From NCBI RefSeq assembly GCF_001665625.1, contig NZ_LZSY01000063.1:1-55654 (forward strand): DNA of 55,654 nt. Reading direction: 5' to 3'. The notes beneath the pieces were generated by a model, which made no database searches, was not told where the DNA came from, and saw only the letters and a program-made list of their open reading frames with translations. Positions 50,698 through 55,654 of this stretch are shown here, in pieces. How positions within the stretch are numbered: the first letter of the stretch is position 1; every line of letters begins with the position of its first letter. A program made the position numbers and the translations under genes. The stretch is from Mycolicibacterium peregrinum. Lineage in GTDB: Bacteria > Actinomycetota > Actinomycetes > Mycobacteriales > Mycobacteriaceae.

Positions 50698-52434
50698 TCA
50701 GTCCAGGATGCGACGGGCGACGTTGGTGGTGACCAGGTCCAGGAGTTCGTCGGCGCGCCCAGCCAGAATGGTGCGAATTGCATAGAGCGAGAAGCCCTTT
50801 GCCTGTTCGACGGTGATCGCCGGCGGTATCGACAGCTCCTGACGTGCGGTGTGCACGTCGACGAGCGCGGGGCCGTCATGAGCGAAGGCGCCGGTCAGGG
50901 CCCGTTCCAACTCACCCGGTTCGGTGACACGGCGGCCGAACATGCCCATGGCCTGGGCCACCGCGGCGAAGTCCGGGTTGACCAGGTCGGTGCCGAACGT
51001 GACGATGCCCGCGGCCTTCATCTCCAGCTCGACGAAGTTCAGCGACGAGTTGTTGAACACGATCAGCTTCACCGGCAGCTTGTTCTGGCTCAGCGTGACA
51101 AGCTCGCCGAACAACATGGTCAGTCCACCGTCTCCGGCCAAGGCCACCACCTGCCGGTCGGGGAACGCGGTCTGCGCACCGATGGCGTGCGGCAGCGCGT
51201 TGGCCATGGTGCCGTGGTTGAACGAACCGATCAGCCTGCGCCGGCCGTTCATGGTCACGTACCGGGCCGCCCACACCACCGGTGACCCGACATCACAGGT
51301 GAACACCGCATCCTCGGAGGCCAGCCGGTTGGCCAGTGCAGCAACATATTCCGGGCGGATCGGGGTCTTGTCACGATCGTTGACGGCCAACGAGTCGAGC
51401 GTGGCGCGGGTCTTGCGGTAGTGGCGTAGCGACCGGTCGAGGTGCTCGCGAGTGGTCTTGGGTCGCAACAGCGGTTGCAGTGCAGCCAGGGTGTCGGCGA
51501 CACTGCCGCGCAGCCCGAGATCGATCGGGGTGCGCCGGCCGAGATTACGGCCGCGGATGTCGACCTGGATGACGGTGGCGCCTTCTGGATAGAACTGCTG
51601 ATAAGGAAAGTCGGTGCCCAGCATCAACAGCGTGTCGGCTTCTTTGATGGCCTTGTACCCGGAGGCGAAACCGAGTAGTCCGGTCATGCCGACGTCGAAC
51701 GGGTTGTCGTACTCGATGAATTCCTTGCCGCGCAGCGCATGGACGATCGGCGCCTGCAGCGTGGCGGCCAGCTCGATCAGGGCATCATGCGAACCGGCCA
51801 CGCCCGCGCCGCCCAGGATCGTGACGCGCTCTGCGGCGTTGAGAATGTCGGCGGCTCGACGCACCGTTTCGTCGTCGGGACGCACGATCGATCGGGTCGG
51901 CCGCACCGGACAGGTCGCCCAGGCGCTCTCCCCCGTGCGCTGCAGGAAGATCTCGCCGGGGATGACGACGACGGCGACCCCGTTTTCCTCGACGGCCGCT
52001 CGCATTGCCATCTCCAGGATGCGCGGCGCCATCTCGGGGGTGCTGACCAGTTCGCAGTAGACGCTGCACTCGCGGAAGAGGTCCTGCGGGTGGGTTTCCT
52101 GGAAGTACTCCGACCCGATCTCGGTGCGTGGGATGTGGGCGGCGATGGCCAGCACCGGGACCCGGCTGCGCTGGGCGTCGAACAGCCCGTTGATCAAGTG
52201 CAGATTGCCCGGGCCGCAACTGCCCGCGCACACCGCCAATTGGCCGGTCAGTGCGGCATCGGCAGCAGCCGCGAACGCGGCGGTCTCCTCGTGGCGGACG
52301 TGCTGCCAGGTGATCTCGCCGCTGCGCCGGATGGCGTCGGTGAATCCGTTGAGACTGTCACCGGGAAGGCCGTAGACCCGCCGGACCCCGCTCAGCGTCA
52401 GTGCCGAGATGACTTGGTCTGCAATGGTCGCCAT
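50698..52434 (-). CDS. poxB: Thiamine-diphosphate pyruvate oxidase
   Basis: 578 aa. RHEETAAFAAAADA carries the catalytic Glu, GSCGPGNLHLINGLFDA and the closing GDGGLTMLFGEL...NNSSL bind thiamine diphosphate and magnesium. The middle domain binds FAD. The enzyme oxidises pyruvate to acetate and CO2, passing electrons to the quinone pool at the membrane. Closest in pattern to PoxB rather than acetolactate synthase. Not next to other pyruvate genes here. Confidence 0.9.
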   Translation of the reverse strand: MATIADQVISALTLSGVRRVYGLPGDSLNGFTDAIRRSGEITWQHVRHEETAAFAAAADAALTGQLAVCAGSCGPGNLHLINGLFDAQRSRVPVLAIAAHIPRTEIGSEYFQETHPQDLFRECSVYCELVSTPEMAPRILEMAMRAAVEENGVAVVVIPGEIFLQRTGESAWATCPVRPTRSIVRPDDETVRRAADILNAAERVTILGGAGVAGSHDALIELAATLQAPIVHALRGKEFIEYDNPFDVGMTGLLGFASGYKAIKEADTLLMLGTDFPYQQFYPEGATVIQVDIRGRNLGRRTPIDLGLRGSVADTLAALQPLLRPKTTREHLDRSLRHYRKTRATLDSLAVNDRDKTPIRPEYVAALANRLASEDAVFTCDVGSPVVWAARYVTMNGRRRLIGSFNHGTMANALPHAIGAQTAFPDRQVVALAGDGGLTMLFGELVTLSQNKLPVKLIVFNNSSLNFVELEMKAAGIVTFGTDLVNPDFAAVAQAMGMFGRRVTEPGELERALTGAFAHDGPALVDVHTARQELSIPPAITVEQAKGFSLYAIRTILAGRADELLDLVTTNVARRILD

Positions 52435-52505
52435 GCTGCCTCCCGGTATGCGGTTCCGGCGTGATCGCTGGCGCGGGCGCGCCCTCGATCACGCCGGAAT
52501 TCACA

Positions 52506-53273
52506 TTACTTGGGGGCGAAGCGCTGGCCGGCGTCCAAACGCAGGCACTGGCCGTTGAGCATCGGGTTCTCGGCGATCGCGACAGCGAGCTTGGCGTATT
52601 CCTCGGGCTTACCCAGACGCTTGGGGAACGCGGCGTCCTTGGTGAGCACCGCGGCGAACTCGTCGGGGATGCCCTCGGTGAGGCCGGTGGCGAACAGGCT
52701 CGGCGCGATGGCCAGCACGCGGATGCCCAGGCTGCCCAGGTCGCGCGCCATGGTCAGGCACATCCCGGCGATGGCGGCCTTGGACGCGGTGTAGGCGACC
52801 TGGCCGATCTGGCCCTCGAACGCCGCGATGGAGGCGGTGTTGATGATGACGCCGCGCTCCTCGGCCTCCGCATCGACCGGCTCGTTCTTGCTCATGTGCC
52901 AGGCCGCGAGCCGGCTGATGTTGAACGTGCCGATCAGGTTGAGGTCGATGGTGGAGCGGAACGAGTCCAGGCTGTGCGGTCCGTCTTTCTTGATGGTGCG
53001 CTCGCCGATGCCGCCACCTGCGGTGGTCACGATGATGTGCAGACCACCCAGTGCCGCGACAGCCTCTTCCAGCACCTTCTCGGTGCCGTCGAAGTCGGTG
53101 ACGTCGACCGCGAAGAACGAACCGCCGATCGCGTCGGCCACTTCCTGGCCCTTGGACTGCGGCCGGTCCAGTACAGCCACGCTGGCGCCGCGCTTGGCCA
53201 GTGCCTCAGCGGTCGCGCGGCCGAAGCCCGACGCGCCGCCGACGACGATAGCCTTCTTGCCTTCGATCTCCAT
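52506..53273 (-). CDS. SDR, 3-hydroxyacyl-CoA dehydrogenase type II-like
   Basis: 255 aa. GGASGFGRATAEAL, acidic VLDRPQS after strand 2, TTAGGGIG, NTASIAAFEGQIGQVAYTASKAAIAGMCLTMARDL and the tail GQCLRLDAGQRFAPK match HSD17B10-type dehydrogenases, which act in beta-oxidation. Shine-Dalgarno AAAGGAAG. The 232-base gap upstream (53274-53505) holds no gene. Confidence 0.9.
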   Translation of the reverse strand: MEIEGKKAIVVGGASGFGRATAEALAKRGASVAVLDRPQSKGQEVADAIGGSFFAVDVTDFDGTEKVLEEAVAALGGLHIIVTTAGGGIGERTIKKDGPHSLDSFRSTIDLNLIGTFNISRLAAWHMSKNEPVDAEAEERGVIINTASIAAFEGQIGQVAYTASKAAIAGMCLTMARDLGSLGIRVLAIAPSLFATGLTEGIPDEFAAVLTKDAAFPKRLGKPEEYAKLAVAIAENPMLNGQCLRLDAGQRFAPK

Positions 53274-53505
53274 CTAGCTTCCTTTCCAAAAATGACCGAA
53301 ATCGTAAAGCAACCTATCCCATCAACCCTTCCCGTAAGCCTTTCGGGTTCGATGTGCTGGTCCCCTGGGCCACCCTTTGCACCGCGAGCGTGCGGGTTTG
53401 TCCCCCGACACGCCGCATTTCGTCGACGCGCGCCGCACGTTCGCCGTCGTTGACCGTGCGTAAATCCCTCGACGCCGCCTCCGAGACCGCATAGGTTCGC
53501 CTGCC

Positions 53506-53886
53506 ATGACCCCGGCAGAGCTTTGGCGCGACCGTCTCCGCGAATCCCTGCTGTCGGCACGCAAGGCCCGCGACACCAACCGCACCGCCGCGATCCGGTC
53601 GGCGTTGAGCGCCATCGACAACGCCGAGACACCGCAGGCCGATCAGACCGATACCCGCATCGGCGGAGCGATCGCCGGCGCGGTGTCGGGCGTCGGCTCC
53701 ACGGAGGTGGCGCGCCGAGTTCTCAGCGACGACGAGGTGCGCGACCTCCTCCGGGCCGAGATCGATGAACGGCTTTCGGCGGCAAGCGGATACATCGCGA
53801 ACGGGCATCACGAACGGGCGTCGGAGCTGCAATCGCAGGCCGCTGTCCTGGCCCAGGTTCTCGGCCAACCGCCGGAGGGTGTCTGA
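53506..53886 (+). CDS. GatB/YqeY domain protein
   Basis: 126 aa. WRDRLRESLLSARKARDTNRTAAIRSALSAIDNAE and LSDDEVRDLLRAEIDERLSAASGYIANGHHERASEL are the helical GatB/YqeY pattern, a tRNA-binding domain related to amidotransferases. TAGGTT (53492-53497) lies eight bases before the ATG. 21 bases upstream of ligB. Confidence 0.88.
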   Translation: MTPAELWRDRLRESLLSARKARDTNRTAAIRSALSAIDNAETPQADQTDTRIGGAIAGAVSGVGSTEVARRVLSDDEVRDLLRAEIDERLSAASGYIANGHHERASELQSQAAVLAQVLGQPPEGV

Positions 53887-53907
53887 GCTCCGTGGCACGC
53901 TGAAGGC

Positions 53908-55431
53908 GTGTTGCTCGCTGACGTCGCCGCCGCATCCGCCGACATCGCGGCCGCCTCGGCGCGACTGGCCAAGATCGAACGTATCGCTGCACTGCTGTCG
54001 GTGGCCGCCACGCAGGGGCACGCCCGCACGGTGGCGGTCACGGTGTCCTGGTTGTCCGGGGAACTCCCCCAACGCCAGATCGGTGTCGGCTGGGCCGCTC
54101 TGCGCTCACTGCCGGCGCCGGCGGAGGTCCCCACGTTGACCATCAGCAGCGTCGACACCGCATTCACCGACATCAAAGGAATCGCGGGCAAGGGCTCTCA
54201 GTCGCTGCGCGCCGATTCGGTGCGCGACCTTTTCGCGGCGGCCACCGACACAGAGCAGACGTTCCTCCGGAGGCTCCTTGGCGGCGAGTTGCGTCAGGGC
54301 GCCCTGGCAGGCGTGATGGCGGACGCGGTGGCGCGTGCATCCGGCATCTCGGCGGTCGAGGTCCGGCGTGCGGCCATGCTGGCCGGTGACCTACCAGCGG
54401 TGGCCGCGGCGGCGCTCACCGGTGGCCGGGCCGCCCTGGCCGAGTTCAGTTTGCAGGTCGGCCGCCCGGTCGGGCCGATGCTCGCACAGACCGCCACCGG
54501 CGTCGTCGACGCGCTCGAACGGCTCGGCGGTACAGCGGTTCTGGAGGCCAAACTGGACGGCGCGCGCGTACAGATCCACCGCAGCGGCTCGGAGGTCTCG
54601 ATCTATACCCGCAGCCTGGACGACGTCACCCACCGACTGCCCGAGGTGGTCGCGGCGGCACTGGCCCTGCCTGCCACCGATCTGATCGCCGACGCGGAGG
54701 CCATCGCGCTGCGGGCCGACGGGCGCCCACAGCCGTTTCAGGTCACCGCCGCCCGGTTCGGCCGCAAGAACGCAACTGACCTCGAACCGCTGTCGGTGTT
54801 CTTCTTCGATCTGTTGCACATCGATGGCAAGGATCTGCTCGACCTGCCCACCGGGCAGCGGCTGACCGCACTCGATGCGCTGGTACCTCAGGACCGGCGC
54901 GTCGACCGCGTCGTCACCTCAGACGGCGCGGTCGCGCAGGACTTCCTGGACCGCACCCTGGCCGCCGGCCATGAGGGCGTGATGGCGAAGTCGCCGACGG
55001 CACCGTATGAAGCCGGCCGTCGCGGCGCAGGCTGGCTCAAGGTCAAACCGGTGCACACCCTGGACCTGGTGGTGCTGGCAGTGGAATGGGGGTCGGGCCG
55101 ACGCACCGGCAAGCTCTCCAACATCCATCTGGGCGCACGTGATCCGGACACCGGTGGATTCGTGATGCTGGGCAAGACTTTCAAGGGCATGACCGACGCG
55201 GTGCTGGCATGGCAGACCGAGCGCTTCCGGGAACTGCAGGTCGACGACGACGGCTGGGTAGTCACCGTCCGGCCCGAGCAGGTCGTCGAGATCGCCTTCG
55301 ACGGCGTCCAGCGCTCGAGCCGTTACCCGGGCGGTGTCGCGCTGCGGTTCGCCAGGGTCCTGCGCTATCGAGACGACAAAACCCCGGGCGAAGCCGACAC
55401 GATCGACACCGTGCGCGCATTCCTCACCTGA
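53908..55431 (+). CDS. ligB: ATP-dependent DNA ligase LigB
   Basis: 507 aa, GTG start, orthologue by position of Rv3062. DNA-binding domain in the N-terminal 200 residues, then the adenylation motif [13 protein letters not shown] (Lys is the AMP acceptor), motifs [35 protein letters not shown] and WLKVKP, and a C-terminal OB fold with [15 protein letters not shown]. Dispensable accessory ligase; LigA is the essential one. Confidence 0.97.
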   Translation: MLLADVAAASADIAAASARLAKIERIAALLSVAATQGHARTVAVTVSWLSGELPQRQIGVGWAALRSLPAPAEVPTLTISSVDTAFTDIKGIAGKGSQSLRADSVRDLFAAATDTEQTFLRRLLGGELRQGALAGVMADAVARASGISAVEVRRAAMLAGDLPAVAAAALTGGRAALAEFSLQVGRPVGPMLAQTATGVVDALERLGGTAVLEAKLDGARVQIHRSGSEVSIYTRSLDDVTHRLPEVVAAALALPATDLIADAEAIALRADGRPQPFQVTAARFGRKNATDLEPLSVFFFDLLHIDGKDLLDLPTGQRLTALDALVPQDRRVDRVVTSDGAVAQDFLDRTLAAGHEGVMAKSPTAPYEAGRRGAGWLKVKPVHTLDLVVLAVEWGSGRRTGKLSNIHLGARDPDTGGFVMLGKTFKGMTDAVLAWQTERFRELQVDDDGWVVTVRPEQVVEIAFDGVQRSSRYPGGVALRFARVLRYRDDKTPGEADTIDTVRAFLT

Positions 55432-55451
55432 CGCGGCGCCGTTCACCTCGT

Positions 55452-55457
55452 TAGGGT
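55452..55457 (+). promoter_or_regulatory. -10 candidate TAGGGT for cstA
   Basis: TAGGGT fits TANNNT and lies 20 bases after the ligB stop; the cstA leader would then be about 80 bases. No clear -35. Confidence 0.3.
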
Positions 55458-55545
55458 GCGGAAACCGGGATTCGATGCCGTCCTGTTTGGCTCGATGAAA
55501 AGATCACACCCGACGCGTATGACACTGGGCAAGCAAGGAGAGACC

Positions 55546-55654
55546 GTGGCAACACCAGATGCCCCACCGGCGGATCGCATCGAGGACCACGACGGCGACA
55601 TCACCTACATCCGCACCGACAAAGATCTTCCGCCGGTGGCGATAGTCGACCGCT
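55546..55654 (+). CDS. cstA: Carbon starvation protein CstA, 5' end only
   Basis: 36 codons from GTG 55546 to the window end: ATPDAPPADRIEDHDGDI then TYIRTDKDLPPVAIVDR. This hydrophilic N-terminus and the place after ligB match Rv3063. CstA is a peptide/pyruvate-type permease with many membrane helices, which would lie beyond the window. Shine-Dalgarno AAGGAG six bases upstream. Confidence 0.8.
   Translation, partial: MATPDAPPADRIEDHDGDITYIRTDKDLPPVAIVDR

Overview
The window is high-GC actinobacterial DNA and reads as the chromosome of a Mycolicibacterium or related Mycobacterium. The evidence is gene order. The parts nrdF2 - monooxygenase - TetR at 4.2-7.6 kb and nrdE-nrdI-nrdH - FMN reductase - TetR - dinB2 - SDR - TetR - cyp136 at 35.0-45.1 kb, then ligB and cstA at 53.9-55.7 kb, follow the M. 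tuberculosis order Rv3048c to Rv3063. Many promoters are of the mycobacterial leaderless type, with a TANNNT -10 box 6-8 bases before the start codon. The first 126 bases are a G/C homopolymer mess that looks like a contig end, and two genes carry single-base frameshifts, so base-level quality is not perfect.

Layout. 0.1-4.2 kb: a DUF3349 protein, an NtaA/DszA-like flavin monooxygenase, a membrane-anchored esterase and a secreted protein. 4.2-7.6 kb: nrdF2, a Baeyer-Villiger-type monooxygenase and its TetR. 7.6-35.0 kb: about 27 kb that is absent between TetR (Rv3050c) and nrdE (Rv3051c) in M. tuberculosis. This insert holds (a) a geranylgeranyl-reductase-like flavoprotein; (b) a 14-kb oxidative catabolic cluster (9.1-23.6 kb) with three P450s, a 3Fe-4S ferredoxin, SDRs including a mycofactocin-type one, a GMC oxidoreductase, two LLM flavin oxidoreductases, a nitroreductase and an NTF2-like protein; (c) a LysR-effector-domain/DUF5997 pair and exonuclease III; (d) a PucR-type regulator, PhyH dioxygenase, EthA-like Baeyer-Villiger monooxygenase and HSL-type esterase; (e) small unknown genes; and (f) a GIY-YIG/NUMOD3 homing-endonuclease-like gene directly beside nrdE.

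35.0-45.1 kb returns to the conserved backbone, with an AAA ATPase added after dinB2. 45.1-53.9 kb is again variable: MarR/nitroreductase, an orphan LeuA regulatory domain with what looks like a leader-peptide attenuator, a TauE/SafE permease, a phosphotransferase, a methyltransferase, HxlR, pyruvate oxidase and an SDR. ligB and the start of cstA close the window.

The most notable signals are: (1) a 15-base operator-like motif, RTAC(A/G)(A/T)(A/T)CGTACA(G/A)C, found five times and only at the promoters of the P450 cluster, which defines an island-specific regulon; (2) the homing-endonuclease gene at the junction of the island with nrdE; (3) paired NrdR-like boxes with the same 32-base phasing upstream of both nrdH and nrdF2, keeping the split reductase genes under common control; (4) a leaderless 13-codon leader peptide (VPRRLVVATRSGV) overlapping a long hairpin in front of the orphan LeuA domain.
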